Position numbers and translations under genes: made by a program. From positions 16,719-80,718 of the forward strand of contig JASAND010021213.1 in assembly GCA_030248195.1 (NCBI GenBank): a stretch of 64,000 bases of DNA. Direction: 5' to 3'. Positions 9,884 through 38,900 of this stretch are shown here, in pieces (positions within the stretch are counted from its first letter, which is position 1; each line of letters begins with the position of its first letter). This stretch comes from Trissonchulus latispiculum (lineage: Eukaryota; Nematoda; Enoplea; Enoplida; Ironidae). A model generated the notes under the pieces. That model had not been told where the DNA came from. It did not search any database and worked only from the letters and a program-made list of their open reading frames with translations.

Positions 9884-11215
9884 CTAAAGTCTGACCAAAA
9901 AATGTAGGGAGCGAAATTGTTTTGTTTATACTGAATTACCGGTACATTTTTGCTGCAGCAATGTATATATTTTCTGAACCTTCATGGCATGAACTTTCTT
10001 TTGGTTGAGAAAAAATTTTTTTAAATTAAAATTCATCAAAAGAAACCGATTTTTTAGGTTTTGAAAGATCAGTAGATTCCAGGAACTAGCCGTTCGGTGG
10101 AAAATTAGCCCATGTCCCAAACATATTGAATCCCGAATATAAGCTTATTTCGTCAAGAATTGCGATAGTTATTCAATTTTTTCGATTTTCAAAATCCTTT
10201 GATCTTTGCCGCTTTTCCAACTTTGACTGGCTATTACTCGCGACTCACACAATGCAAAAATTTGTTAATTGGATTTTCAGGACCGCTTACGTGTCAGCTT
10301 TCATGTGATATATGTGGTTTTTCAAAATTTGAAAATCGATTTTTTCGAAAAATACCACTTTTTGACCCAAAATTTCGACAATGCGAATCCAGCAAGAGTG
10401 GGTTAAATGACATTATCATAAAGTTGAATCTGAGCTGAATCCAACGATATAAAGTTTTCGTGGCTACGGCTTAAATTGCCCCAGCAACGAATTTTTAAAC
10501 AATTTCGCTTTTTAGCCGGTTTTTGGCTAGTTTACACTATTTGCGCCAAATATTTGCACAATATAGCGCAACTTGTCAGAAATCAGCTGAAATAGGAAAT
10601 GGTTTAAAAATTCGTTGCTGGGGCAATTTAAGCCGTAGCTACGAAAACTTTATATCGTTCGATTCAGCTCAGATGAAACTTTATGATAATCTCATTTTTA
10701 CCCACTTTTGCTGGATTCGCGTTGTCGAAATTTAGGGTCAAAAAGTGGTATTTTTCGAAAAAATCTATTTTCAAATTTTGAAAAACCACATATACTACAT
10801 GAAAGCTGACACGTAAGCGGTCCTGAAAATCCAATTAAAACATTTTTGCATAGAGTGAGTCGCGAGTAAGAGCCAGTCAAAGTTGGAAAAGCGGCAAAGA
10901 TCAAAGGATTTAGAAAATCGAAAATATTGAACAAGTATCGCTGTTCTTGAATATAAGCTTATATTCGGGATTCAATATGTTTGGGATATGGGCTAATTTT
11001 CCACAGAACGGCTAGTTCCTGGCGTCTACTGATCTTTGAAAACCTAAAAAATCGGCTTCTTTTGATGAATTTTAATTTAAAAAAATTTTTTCAACCAAAA
11101 GAAAGTTCATGCCATGACGGTTCAGAAAATATATACATTGCGGCAGCAAAAATGTACCGGTAATTCAGTATAAACAAAACAATTTCGCTCCCTACATTTT
11201 TTGGTCAGACTTTAG
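9884..11215. mobile_element. 1.33-kb near-perfect palindrome (long foldback element)
   Basis: The arms 9884-10500 and 10602-11215 are inverse complements over about 615 bp with few mismatches, around a loop of about 100 bp. Termini are CTAAAGTCTGACC and GGTCAGACTTTAG. The element sits in the M2-M3 intron of gene A; the matching introns of B and C lack it. No coding potential was found. The high arm identity implies recent insertion or arm conversion. I could not identify a target duplication. Confidence 0.85.
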
Positions 11216-11840
11216 TAGACCTCATTCCTCTCGTTCCTTGTGCATCCTTGGGCCTCAAAAAGCGTAATAACTGCCAATTATTGCAAGTTTTGGACTAACA
11301 ATAGCAAAAAATTGGCAATCTGGTTTTCGGCGATTTTTGAGAAAACGTTGAAAAGTTGTTTAATAATATTTGCTAATAAATTTGGAATTTTTGGTATAAA
11401 TTGAGTACGGTCTTTGCCTTCTCTCCATGGGATGTTTACTCTATTTTCCGATCTAGGAGGGAGGAGGTCGGAACTTACCATTTCTCCCAATTTTTTTCCA
11501 TTCTGGATTAATTTTTTAAGCAGCAGCGTTGTTGCTTAAACTAAGCAGAATTCAGCCGTTTCCTCATAACATTGTCAGATCTGCACGCAAATCACATTAT
11601 TGACAATAATCACAATTCATACGTGCATGGGTATCAGCTACCCTTTCATATTTTCAGGTTTAGTATCATGTACAAATACGTCAACATCACTACCAAAAGC
11701 AAATTCCCTTCAGTGTCCTAATATTGGCAAAAAGATTTTTGTGTATTGTGAAAACGGAATTTCGTACGGTTGTACGGAGAAAAGCCAAGAATATTTATTA
11801 AAATGTTCAAATGATATTCTTAACTTAGTATTATTTCCAG
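11216..11840. other. Conserved part of gene A M2-M3 intron
   Basis: It aligns with B 30230-30790 and in part with C 60100-60850, including GCCTTCTCTC, TTTTCAGGTTTAGT and CAGTGTC blocks. Just before the exon it keeps the uninterrupted site GATATTCTTAACTTAG, which in gene B is split by a TTAA-type insertion. No coding exon is conserved here. Confidence 0.6.
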
Positions 11841-12067
11841 GCGTGTACTTTATGGAATTAATATCGGTTACACTTGTTGCATCCATAGCTTCCGCGTCTC
11901 TGCTAGGAATACGGACGTTCATAAGAAACAAACCCATAGGTTTATTTCTTGATAGCTCATCTCGCAAAAAAGATGATCTACTGGAAACTGCAAGGAATGT
12001 AACTGAAGACAGTATGACTAGTATGGGCCCAGAAATAATTAGAAACAGATCTTACACTTATTCATTG
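11841..12067 (+). pseudogene. Gene A 227-bp exon (M3 and start of cytoplasmic loop)
   Basis: Acceptor TTTCCAG, donor GTTAGT. The frame is open and encodes GVYFMELISVTLVASIASAS as M3, followed by a short cytoplasmic loop rich in Asp, Ser and Arg. It is the same length as in gene B. Confidence 0.85.
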
Positions 12068-12775
12068 GTTAGTAGAAACTTTTTAGCAAACAAAACAAAC
12101 GTATGACTTACCTTAATGTAGCTCCTTGCGTTATCTCATAATCGTATCTAATGTGATGAGATTGTAACAGGAAATGCAAGACTCTGAGCTCCTACCAATG
12201 TTCTAGAAATGTCTGCACTACGCTTGCAACAATAAGGTCGAAACCTCAAAGGGGGGCTGCCAGCGCGTAAACATACGCTGGTATTTTGGAAAAATAAGTT
12301 TTTTCAATAAATTAATTACTACAATTTGAGCTAGCATAGTCGTACACAATTTTTATATCACTTTATATAAAATTTGGTTTGGCCACAGAAAATATGCATA
12401 GTTCCACTCTAACGATGTCTGGCGAAAATGCCAGCATTCAGCAGAATCTTCAACGAAGGCAATTTGTGTCCATTTCTACAATGCCAATTTTCGCAAGTCA
12501 CATTGTTGAGGGAATTTTGGTTTGAAGTTGAGGGAATTTTTCCGCTACATACGGTACAAAAGTTATTGCTGTATGACATAGCTCAGGTGACACTAAGTTA
12601 TTTGTTGAGAACGACCGACTGATTTGTAAAATGCCCGCGTAGTACGATTATATGCTGAAAGGCCCGAGCTTTTGACCTTGATGTTCCGAGTATACTAGCA
12701 TCTTAATATAGAAGGAAACGCTCATTGTCCTATTCTTCCTATTGTAAACTCTGGGTATTATTGAGTTGTTTACAG
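12068..12775. other. Gene A M3-M4 loop intron
   Basis: Its first 45 bases resemble gene C's intron after 61234 (TAGAAA, TTTTAGCAAAC). 12490-12760 resembles gene B 32840-33150 (GAGGGAATTTTGGTTTGA). No gene. Confidence 0.6.
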
Positions 12776-12994
12776 GAGGATCTGGTGAAGAACATAATCA
12801 TTAAGACTGATGGAATTGTAAAAGTTTTGGAAAAAATTGAGATTCAACTGGAAAAGAATAATAAAGAATGGAAATCTTATGATAGTATTAATGAGAGACG
12901 TAATAACTTCTTCAGAATTTGCCAATTTATTTGTCTGGCAACATTCACTGGTATAACTGGACTATGTGCTCTATCTGCAATGCAAATCATTTGA
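12776..12994 (+). pseudogene. Gene A terminal exon (M4)
   Basis: Acceptor TGTTTACAG. It is open to TGA at 12992-12994 and encodes EDLVKNIIIKTDGIVKVLEK, a basic amphipathic helix, then M4 (FFRICQFICLATFTGITGLC). It equals gene B's last exon in length (219 bp). Confidence 0.85.
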
Positions 12995-13053
12995 ATTGCT
13001 GTTTTGTGTTGCGTAAATCCCCTAGCTCCTTCGTTTTTTGTTTTGCCGGGAAT

Positions 13054-13059
13054 AATAAA
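13054..13059 (+). promoter_or_regulatory. Polyadenylation signal of gene A
   Basis: AATAAA lies 60 bp after the stop codon; gene B has the same hexamer 64 bp after its stop. Confidence 0.6.
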
Positions 13060-13112
13060 TTTTAGATGTTAAAGCCCGCTTTCTCTCTATGAGCGTCTTA
13101 ACCTCACATCTC

Positions 13113-14790
13113 TTAAGGTGGTGTATCCTATTGTGCAGTGCTTTTGTGGTGATTTTTCAAAACGCTATAACTTTCGCAATCTTGGGAGTTGTAATGAGCT
13201 TTAAATGCCGTTTTAAAGCTTATAATCAGGACATTCACATGAGCTTACGAAGCTAGCCAAATTAGCAAAAAAATTAGCTAAAATTTCTTTTAGCGCTATC
13301 ATACAGTGGACATATGGATCGAAGGGCATTTTTTGTGTTTCGGTCAGTGTCACCTAACGGTTGAGAAAAATCGCAAAATCCACGGAAATTTTTCCAAATC
13401 CAAATTTTCTCGAAAACAAAAACGCCCCTCAGCTATAGTAAGAATTTCCACTCTGCCAAAAATCTCCGGAATCTATCGAGTAGTTTGAGAAATCGATGTA
13501 TAAAACAAAATATCCGCAGTTTTGCCAAAATGGTTTTGCCATTTTGCCAGGTTGGCCAAATCTCTAGCTGAAAGCAATGCGTTCGTCAAAAGATTCTGAT
13601 CCCCACTGCTGGCTGACATTCCGAGGAAAACTTTCAAAAAATATTACTTAATTTCCGTGTTTCGGAACCTACAACGACAAATCAGGAATTTAGCTCAAAG
13701 ATCTTTACCTAATTTCGGATTTTTGGAATCTACAACGAAAAATCTGGAATTCGCTGATATTTCCGCAAAGTGCCAGTTGTTCAAAAAACGTTCATTTCTG
13801 TGTCCTCTTTCCAGCCATAACAACCGATCCTGCGTGTGATCTACCTCTGGAAGCTTAAAGCCATAAACCGAAACTTTCTGATATTTTGGTCTAAAAATCC
13901 TGGACCGATCCCAGAATGTTAAAGAGCACGGAAATAGGTTATTTCGCATGTTTTAGTTATTTGCATAAAGGATTAAAGCCGTATGAGTCAAAAATATCCG
14001 AAAGGAAACCAGCCTTAAGAATATAGCTAGAATAAGTAGATGTGGTTGCAGTACCTTTATCATCCCTCCCACATGCCAAGACATTTTGTTCGGATCATAT
14101 GAGTTTAAAACATATCATACCTTGTTTGTTTACACGAGACAAAGCCTTGCTCAAAGAAGACAAATGTAAATTCAACTTTTAACCTTGGCTGTATTATGTT
14201 GCAGTCAGAGATCACCAAAATTGGTAAATAGAATTTTATGACGTTTTCTAACTTCAAAATAGGACACATATCAATCGATAGCTGCTTCTATTACAGAAAC
14301 TAGTGCTGTTCTAGTAGGCAACTTAAGGTGCTGGTATCCTTTTGTACATTGCTTTTGTGGTGATTTTTCTGAGCGCTATAACTTTCGCAATTTTCCGAGT
14401 TGGAAAGAGCTTTATACATCGTTTTAAAGCTTATAATCTGTACATGAGCTTACGAACCTAGCAAAATTAGCAAAAAAGCAAAGCTTTTCTCACGAGCTGA
14501 CATCTGACAAGCTGAATATAGACTAAATAGCTGAATATAGAATAAGGACATGTGGACCGAGCGACATTTTTTAGACTTAGCTCAACAAGTCTCCATACTC
14601 CAGAAAATCCGGTAAATGTGCGATGACATGAAATTTCGCAACTTTGTATTCAGTTTTCTCACAACGGGAGAGGTTTTAGCTAAAATCGAGAAAAATGTCC
14701 CCCCGCAATAGTGCGAATCCATTGGGTAGTTTTTGAGAAATCGATGTTCAAAACAGAATAATCGCAGTTTTGCTAAAATGGGTTTTCGGC
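13113..14790. repeat. Two same-orientation copies of the TTAAGGTG repeat family
   Basis: TTAAGGTGGTGTATCC at 13113 and TTAAGGTGCTGGTATCC at 14323 begin similar sequence (GCTTTTGTGGTGATTTTTC, CTATAACTTTCGCAAT, GAGCTTACGAA, then a GAAATCGATGT block). The same family appears inverted at 31240-31871 in gene B. Right termini are not seen for these two copies. 13660-13950 between them is unclassified. Confidence 0.6.
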
Positions 14791-15060
14791 GAATTCTGTT
14801 GTCTAAAGCAGCGAACTAGTAGATGTAAAGTCCGGAGCCATTCCTGAAATTCCTCAATAGTATAGATGCTCCGGACTCCCTCTATTGCAAAAAGAACACC
14901 TGATTTGCCGGAGCCAATAGGCTCCAGAATGACTGCTGTTACCGTTTCGACCCACGCCAAAGAGTCTCATCAGACGGCTTAAGGCTATCTTATATACCTC
15001 CAGCGCATCTATTCCTTTGTCTTCAACTATTAATTCTTTCTTCTCAATAATCAACTTTAT
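14750..15060 (-). pseudogene. Possible frameshifted coding fragment, unrecognised
   Basis: Two overlapping minus-strand frames join plausibly with one frameshift: an upstream part reading ELIVEDKGIDALEVYKIALS and a downstream part reading TAVILEPIGSGKSGVLFAI. Composition looks protein-like (KGIDALEVYKIALSRLMRLF). I do not recognise the family. It may be a transposon remnant between genes A and B, or chance. Confidence 0.25.
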
Positions 15061-15429
15061 AATTGGATCGTCTCCGAAGGCAATCAGTTGTTCAAATGAG
15101 TTTAGAAGTACGCTATTGATGGTACGTCTGATGCGTCTAGTGTAATGGAGGTGCTATGGTAGCTCCACCTGACAGGCGGTTACCTCTATCTTGACACTAT
15201 CCCTTAATTGCTCAGGGTGGGGATAGCAGTCGTAAACAGGGCACTGAAAATGGTTTTAAAACTATTGGCTTGGTATGATCCTAACATGCAGCGAGAAAGA
15301 TAATACTCTGCTATCGGAGACTTCGGTTTAGACTTAATTAGATTTAGCAAGCACTAACATTTAAATAACTTTAGAATTTATAACTAATAGAGTCCAAATT
15401 AAGCAATTAATTCTATTTGAGCTAGACTA
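15061..15429. other. Intergenic, nothing recognised
   Basis: No coding exon or clear repeat structure was seen between the fragment at 14750-15060 and the duplicated 5' flank of gene B. Confidence 0.4.
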
Positions 15430-16062
15430 GAAGTCAGTTATAGTTGGTGAAACCGGCTGCTAGTGTGATTCTTAGATAACAATAGTGAAAATTCACATAA
15501 TAATGAATCGTGCTGTCATTATTAGTAGTGCTGTAGCTGTTTTGAAATTTCAATTAAACAGTCTGTTAGCTTCTGATTACATTTACACCAGAATTCCACC
15601 TGTTGATCCAAGCTTATGTCTCCTTCGGGGCTAAGCCAGTTGGAAACCTATGTGACATATGTAATTAGGATTATTCTGCTGTTTAGTTGGGGATCTAGTG
15701 AGTATATTGACAACTGAGTTTACGTGCTCACCTCAGAAAACTTTCCTGACATTAAAGTCGTTCGCTATTGAATTAGGTATGAGTCATCTGCCGGCAACAC
15801 AGAAACCACAATACAATATAAAACTTATGTCCAATTTTTAGCATATCCTCCGAAAATGTTGGATTTTTCTGAAAGCCTTTTTCTCTCGAGACTGATATTA
15901 GCAGGTTTCGTAACATTTTCTGCAAAGAATGTTCACGAGCATAAAATGAGGCTTACTCGATTATTTCGAAAACTGCTTTGATCCATTGGTAAACCATCGC
16001 TTCTGATAATCCAAAAATATCATTTCAATATCATATTAGAATATTATTTCTTTAGTTTATAG
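15430..16062 (+). promoter_or_regulatory. Duplicated 5' flank of gene B (promoter/5' UTR region)
   Basis: Homologous to 34665-35726 upstream of gene C, with shared blocks GTTGGTGAAACCGGC, CATAATAATGAATCGTGCTG and TTTACGTGCTCACCTCA. The conservation ends in TTTATAG, an acceptor-like site 10 nt before the ATG in both genes, so a 5' UTR intron is likely. No TATA element is shared by both copies. The duplicated unit therefore begins near here and is about 19 kb long. Confidence 0.55.
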
Positions 16063-16072
16063 GAACAAAGCA

Positions 16073-33379
<17,307 letters not shown>

Positions 33380-33442
33380 ATTGCTGTCTTTAGTTGGGTT
33401 CTGGCTCCTCCTTTTATTTCTCCATTTTATTTTGCAAGTTAT

Positions 33443-33448
33443 AATAAA
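33443..33448 (+). promoter_or_regulatory. Polyadenylation signal of gene B
   Basis: AATAAA 64 bp downstream of the stop, at the same relative place as in gene A. Confidence 0.6.
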
Positions 33449-34286
33449 TCTCAGCTGGTTGCGCCCACTTTCCCTCTACGAACGTCTTTGACCTCACTCA
33501 AAGCTCTTAAGAAGATATTGTACAATTACAGATAGTTACAATAAGTAGTTATGTAGATTCCACAACAGAATTAGCACTCTTATATGCTTGCGTTCAGATC
33601 AAATCAGTTTTAAACTCACCAAGCTTGTTTTTGTCATGAAGCCTACTCGAACTTTTAGCGATTGTTGTAATCGTTAAGTTTTTAAGGCCAGCAAAATCAG
33701 TAAAATATAATTTTGTAATTTGTTACTTAAAACGTGCACATATCAATTGACCATCATAATATTTGATTGATTTCTGTAGATTTATTTGCTAACTACTTCA
33801 AATGGTCTGCCAAAATAAATTCTTTGAGAATTTTCAATTTTCCGTCTCACAAAAACGATTGCTGCAAAATCTACAAATTTAACTCTGAAAAGGCCAATCG
33901 AAACAGATCAGAAATGTTGGGTACAAATCGACTATGAGAAGTTCCAAACGATCTTTGAGTAAGTTTTTGCTGGCTGGCAGGCGTGAAAGATTTCATGTTT
34001 ATGGCTTGCTTTATGTTGAATGGGAACCAAACAGTTTGACCCAGTATGAAACTTTTTATTCCTGAACTATTAATAAATTAATAATTCAATAACTAAATTA
34101 TTAACTAAACAATTCTAACCCTAAATGGGTTGCTTGGAACCCCTAAAGATTATGATAGGTGGAACTTGAACAATATGCTTAAATTTTTAATTTTGTCCCA
34201 AGTAGCTCACACATCAACAATCATGAGACTCTAATTTCAGTACCAATTTGTTCAGGCATAAACATTTGCAGGATATATTCATTAAA
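33449..34286. other. Intergenic B-C, nothing recognised
   Basis: AT-rich, with short repeats around 34060-34110 (TTAATAAATTAATAA). No exon or RNA gene seen. Confidence 0.4.
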
Positions 34287-34585
34287 TCAGTTTTTGTCAA
34301 ATGCAAACAGGAACAAGTTCGTATATATCAATATACGTTCTATATACGTTCTACAGATTGGACAGTCGCGTTGATTTCGATAGATGTGCTGAGTGTATGG
34401 AGCACAGAAGAAAAAATGGCGACACGGATTAAGTAGAACCGAGCGCCTCACGTATAAACACACAATGCAGACGTCGTTTTCTGACACATCAATTGTGGCA
34501 ACGCAACTGGAAGATTGGGAAAATGGAGCTGCAGTTCCTGCCTTTACGAGGAACAGAAAGAAGAAGAAGAAGAAGAATAAATCAC
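34287..34585 (-). CDS. RING-finger reading frame, C3HC4-like with one ligand changed
   Basis: A minus-strand frame open from about 34585 to its stop at 34287 contains VCIVCLYVRRSVLLNPCRHF, FFC and, 16 residues on, DCPICRTYIERIL. The order Cys-x2-Cys, Cys-x-His, Cys, CPIC is that of RING domains of IAP/MUL1 type, which bind zinc and E2 enzymes in ubiquitin transfer. The sixth ligand, expected three residues after the FFFC cysteine, is Tyr. Upstream is a low-complexity Phe run (GAA repeat on the + strand), and no convincing ATG precedes the domain, so it is a partial exon or pseudogene. It lies between genes B and C on the opposite strand. Confidence 0.6.
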
Positions 34586-34664
34586 CTTAAGGGGGTATAC
34601 CAAGCACACTAATGACAAAAATTTTTCAGATTGCGCTCAAACTTTGTCGCATCTTAGTAGCTGG

Positions 34665-35726
34665 TTGGTGAAACCGGCAGCTAGTGTGATTCTTAGATAA
34701 CAGTAGTGAATATTCACATAATAATGAATCGTGCTGTCATTATTAGTAGTGCTGTGGCTGTTTTGAAATTTCAATTTTCACAGTCTGTTAGCTTCTGATT
34801 ACATTTACACCAGAAATTACTCCTGTTGATGAAAGCTTCTGTCTCCTTTGGTGCTAAGCCAATCTTTAAGCCTATGTGACATATGTAATTAGGATTACTC
34901 TGATGTTCATTTTGGAATCCAATGAGTAAATTTACAACCACACAATAACATAGGCTCGGGTCCTGGGGGGGGCTTATCCCAAACAATCTTGAGGGTTCTT
35001 GTACGTTGAACTAAAATTTTCTGGGGATTGCACCTCAAAACTAAATTTTTCGAAGAATTAACGCTAATTTAATTAACATTTGCCAAGTTTTATTAAAGTT
35101 TGCAACAAAATCTTCAATTTGTAGAAAAAATTTAATAAAGTTTTCGCTGTCCATAAAAAATTAAACATTTTTGCTAAATCATTCCTGCGAAGCCGGATAA
35201 TTTTGATAATTTTAGTGAAAAAAACTTTTCCGGCAAATTTTGCTTATCCCTTGGCCATTTTATCGGTACCTCTTGTACCCGACGGAGGTAGGGCTTGCAC
35301 CTTATCGGGGTTGGAGGGGGGGCTTGGACCTATGTTGACACTTGAGTTTACGTGCTCACCTCAAAATGCTTATCTGACATTTAAGTTTCTCGCCATTGAA
35401 TCTGATATGAGTCGTCTGCGGTACTCAATTCTCAGACAACACTGCAAATCACAGTGCAATAAAAAGCGATTTACCTCCACTGTTTTACGTAACCTCCAAA
35501 AAGCTGGATTTTTACTGAAAGCCTTTGTCACACAAGACGGACGTTGATAGATTTCATTATATCCTTTATAAAAAATGAAATACTCATATGATGACATTTA
35601 CTGGATAGATAAAAGCAAGATTGCACTATATTTCGAAAACCGCTTTAGCCCTGATCTATTAGGAAACCATCTCTTTAGATGGTCCAATAATCTACAGTGA
35701 CATGTGCTTCCTTCTTTCGTTTATAG
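34665..35726 (+). promoter_or_regulatory. Duplicated 5' flank of gene C
   Basis: Homologous to 15430-16062, with an extra segment at about 34945-35330 (G/C-tract repeat sequence) missing upstream of gene B. It ends in TTTATAG, 10 nt before the ATG at 35736. Confidence 0.55.
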
Positions 35727-35735
35727 GAAGAAACA

Positions 35736-35921
35736 ATGTTTGCTGCAGTTGTGGGCCTGTGGTCTGTTATTGCCATAGTTTTGTGCGATGACAATAGTAG
35801 CTATCCTAACCTATTTAACGATTTATTTGGGTCATACCACAAACACCTGCTTCCGGTTCGACATCCAAATGATACTCTAAAACTTGCAATGGATTGGTCC
35901 ATTATTCAGTTAATGGATGTT
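35736..35921 (+). CDS. Gene C exon 1
   Basis: 62 codons, the same length as gene B: a signal peptide ending near C17, NSS glycosylation site, YPNLFNDLFGSYHKHLLPV. Donor GTGAGT. Confidence 0.85.
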
Positions 35922-38900
35922 GTGAGTTTTTCAAAAAAACCACTCTTTACTTTTTACTTTTTTATTTACTTTTACTCACCACTTTTTATCACCACTTGAT
36001 CAACTTTTTGATATACAAAATTTTTGGTGTTAAAGACGGTAATTTTTTCACAAGCTATATAACTAACGCAAAGCAGTTACAGATCCACAAAGTTACAAAA
36101 TAATATGGTTGCTGCAGCTACACAAATCTCTTTTTAGCAGCCCGGTAATTTTAATAAGGAATTATATATGACGGCTATTATTTTATTTCTCCAATTATTT
36201 TAATCCCTTACCGCAACTGCAAATCGTTATGCCCTTTAACTCAGTTTTATTATGGTAACTTACTGGCTATGCTGTTGAAGAAAAGAGGGTTTTGTATTCA
36301 ATGATTATCATATTTTAGTTTTGTATAAGTCTTTGTGTTAGTATCTTTCTAATTCCGAATCTCACAGCTAGTAATCTATGACGACAAGCAAAATTAGGAG
36401 AGTATATCCATTGCTGTCAGGATATTTAAGATTTTATCGTCTAAGATGGAATTAAGAAAAACTAATGAATGAAAGAAAGTTGGCTGTCAATTCATTCGCC
36501 CAAAAAATTTTTTTTATTTTTTCCTTTTACCTTTTGTTTTGTATCGTGCCTTTTTTTCTTCAATTGCTTCTTTTTTTCCGCAGACACTTAGAGATGGCTC
36601 AACACAACTGACTACAGGCGCAACGGCGTGTAACAAAAAAACATATTTTTTATGTTTTTTTATACAAAAAAAATATTTTTTTCAAATTTATAACTACCTA
36701 CTAGGAAGCCGAAAACATCGCCCGTCAGCCCGTCTGGATAAAAAAACACTATGTTCAACACATAAAATCTTGACGGGCTCAGTTGACGGGCGCTCAATTG
36801 GAGCCCGTCTCGGTTGAACAAAAAACATATTTTTTTATGTTTTTTTATACAAAAAATATTTTTTTCAAATTTATAACTACCTACTAGGAAGCCGAAAACA
36901 TCGCCCGTCAGCCCGTCTGGATAAAAAATACTATGTTCAACACATAAAATCTTGACGGGCTCAGTTGACGGGCGCTCAATTGGAGCCCGTCTCGGTTGAA
37001 CAAAAAAACATATTTTTTATGTTTTTTTATACAAAAAAATATTTTTTTCAAATTTATAACTACCTACTAGGAAGCCGAAAACATCGCCCGTCAGCCCGTC
37101 TGGATAAAAAACACTATGTTCAACACATAAAATCTTGACGGGCTCAGTTGACGGGCTCTCAATTGGAGCCCGTCTCGTTTGAACAAAAAACATATTTTTT
37201 TATGTTTTTTATACAACAAAAATATTTTTTTCAGATTTATAACTAGCTACTAGGAAGCCGAAAACATCGCCCGTCAGCCCGTCTGGATAAAAAACACTAT
37301 GTTCAACACATAAAATCTAGACGGGCGCAGTTGACGGGCGCTCAACTGGAGCCCGTCTCGTTTGAACAAAAAAACATATTTTTTTATGTTTTTTTATACA
37401 AGAAACATCTTTTTTTCAAATTTATAACTACCTACTAGGAAGGCCGAAACAGCGCCCGTCAGCCCGTCTCGATAAAAAACAGTATGTTCAACACATGAAA
37501 TCTAGACCGGCGCTGTTGACGGGCGCTCAACTGGAGCCCGTCTCGATTTAACCAAAAAAACATTTTTTCCATTTTTTATACAAAAACCTTTTTTTTCAAA
37601 TTTATAACTACCTACTACGAAGGCCGTAACAGCGCCCGTCAGCCCGTCTCGATAAAAAGCAGTATGTTCAACACATGAAATCTAGACGGGCGCTGTTGAC
37701 GGGCGCTCAACTGGAGCCCGTCTCGATTTAACCAAAAAACATATTTTTCCATTTTTTATATAAAAAAACCAATTTATTTTTACAAATTTATAACAACATA
37801 CAAGGAAGCACAAAACATTAACCACTAGACCGAAAAGATAAATCAACACTATGTTTAATACATGAAATTTTACAGGTGCGCTAATAGCAGTACACAAGAA
37901 CTTACGGCCATAGCTTAGTTACTTGTGATTTTGTTTCACTGATTTCTACTTCATTTATTTTCATGATTTAAAAATTCAGTTCATTGGCTCTGTCATGTGT
38001 TTAATTTTAGATCTTCAAAACTAAAATATATTGTGTTTCCAAAAATGATTATTCATTTCATTAATGAATACGTCAACGCTACCCTGCGCTTCAATAGTAT
38101 TAACAAATCTACATCAAATTCATGAAGTACAATACTAGTACTTAACAGTTCCATTTAAAAAGGGAAAAAAATCGATGCGACACCTGCCACTATTAGCGGA
38201 ATACACCCGATACCAAAAAACGAATAAATCACAAATAGCTCGTAAAAATAATAACTATATGCACAACATCGCAAAGAAACAGGAAACAATACTGGAGAAT
38301 AAAATAAAGCATAATGAAAAGAAACAACCACCGTGTTTGCAGATATATGAATATAAGTAGAATTCATTTTAGAACATATAAAACAATGCCAACTGGATAA
38401 GAATAAATGCCATAATTAAAACTATATACATAACAAAACAAAACACAACAAAATTGCAATACTGCAGTTGTGAACAATAAACTGACCATAGAGCATATCT
38501 GAAAACGAGAATTACAAGAAAAGTAAAACAGAAATACTGACAAATATACTGGCTCTTTTACCCGCAAAGCATTGCAAAAACGTCACACATATTCTATTCT
38601 TTGTTGCATTGTATTTTCTTCCTCGACGGCTTATCTGTAACGTTACACACATTTTCTTTTTTCTATTTTTCTGCAAAAATGTAAAACTACACAAAGATTG
38701 CTAAGTTACTCGCATTTTCGTTAGCACGTGTATACAATTTTAATGCTAACAAAATTAATCCGTAAAAAAGTATAATTTTAACATCTAATTTACAGCAACA
38801 GCAATGTTTCGAGTTTCACGAACTCAGAACGACAATAAAAAATTCGTAGTTACAAAGATGATTTCCATTTAGTGATTTTGACTTGATAGGAATGAAGCAA

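Larger units (their letters stand above)
34..12994 (+). pseudogene. Gene A: nAChR-type Cys-loop receptor subunit, broken, 5' end outside window
   Basis: Six exons are visible (34-78, 4299-4408, 8607-8745, 9313-9715, 11841-12067, 12776-12994), all with AG/GT borders and the same lengths and phases as gene B; the first exon lies left of the window. The family forms pentameric cation channels in the plasma membrane gated by a small transmitter. Loop C reads HYECCPEPY, the canonical alpha-type form with vicinal cysteines and both tyrosines. The gene is nevertheless broken: exon 9313-9715 has in-frame TAG at 9328-9330 and TGA at 9412-9414 (TGG in the paralogs), and the second Cys-loop cysteine is CGC (Arg) at 9316-9318. 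The M1 proline is Leu, and M2 has Glu where B has Gly. Splicing sites and the other exons remain intact, so decay looks recent. RNA editing or readthrough is unlikely to explain three lesions together. Confidence 0.85.
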
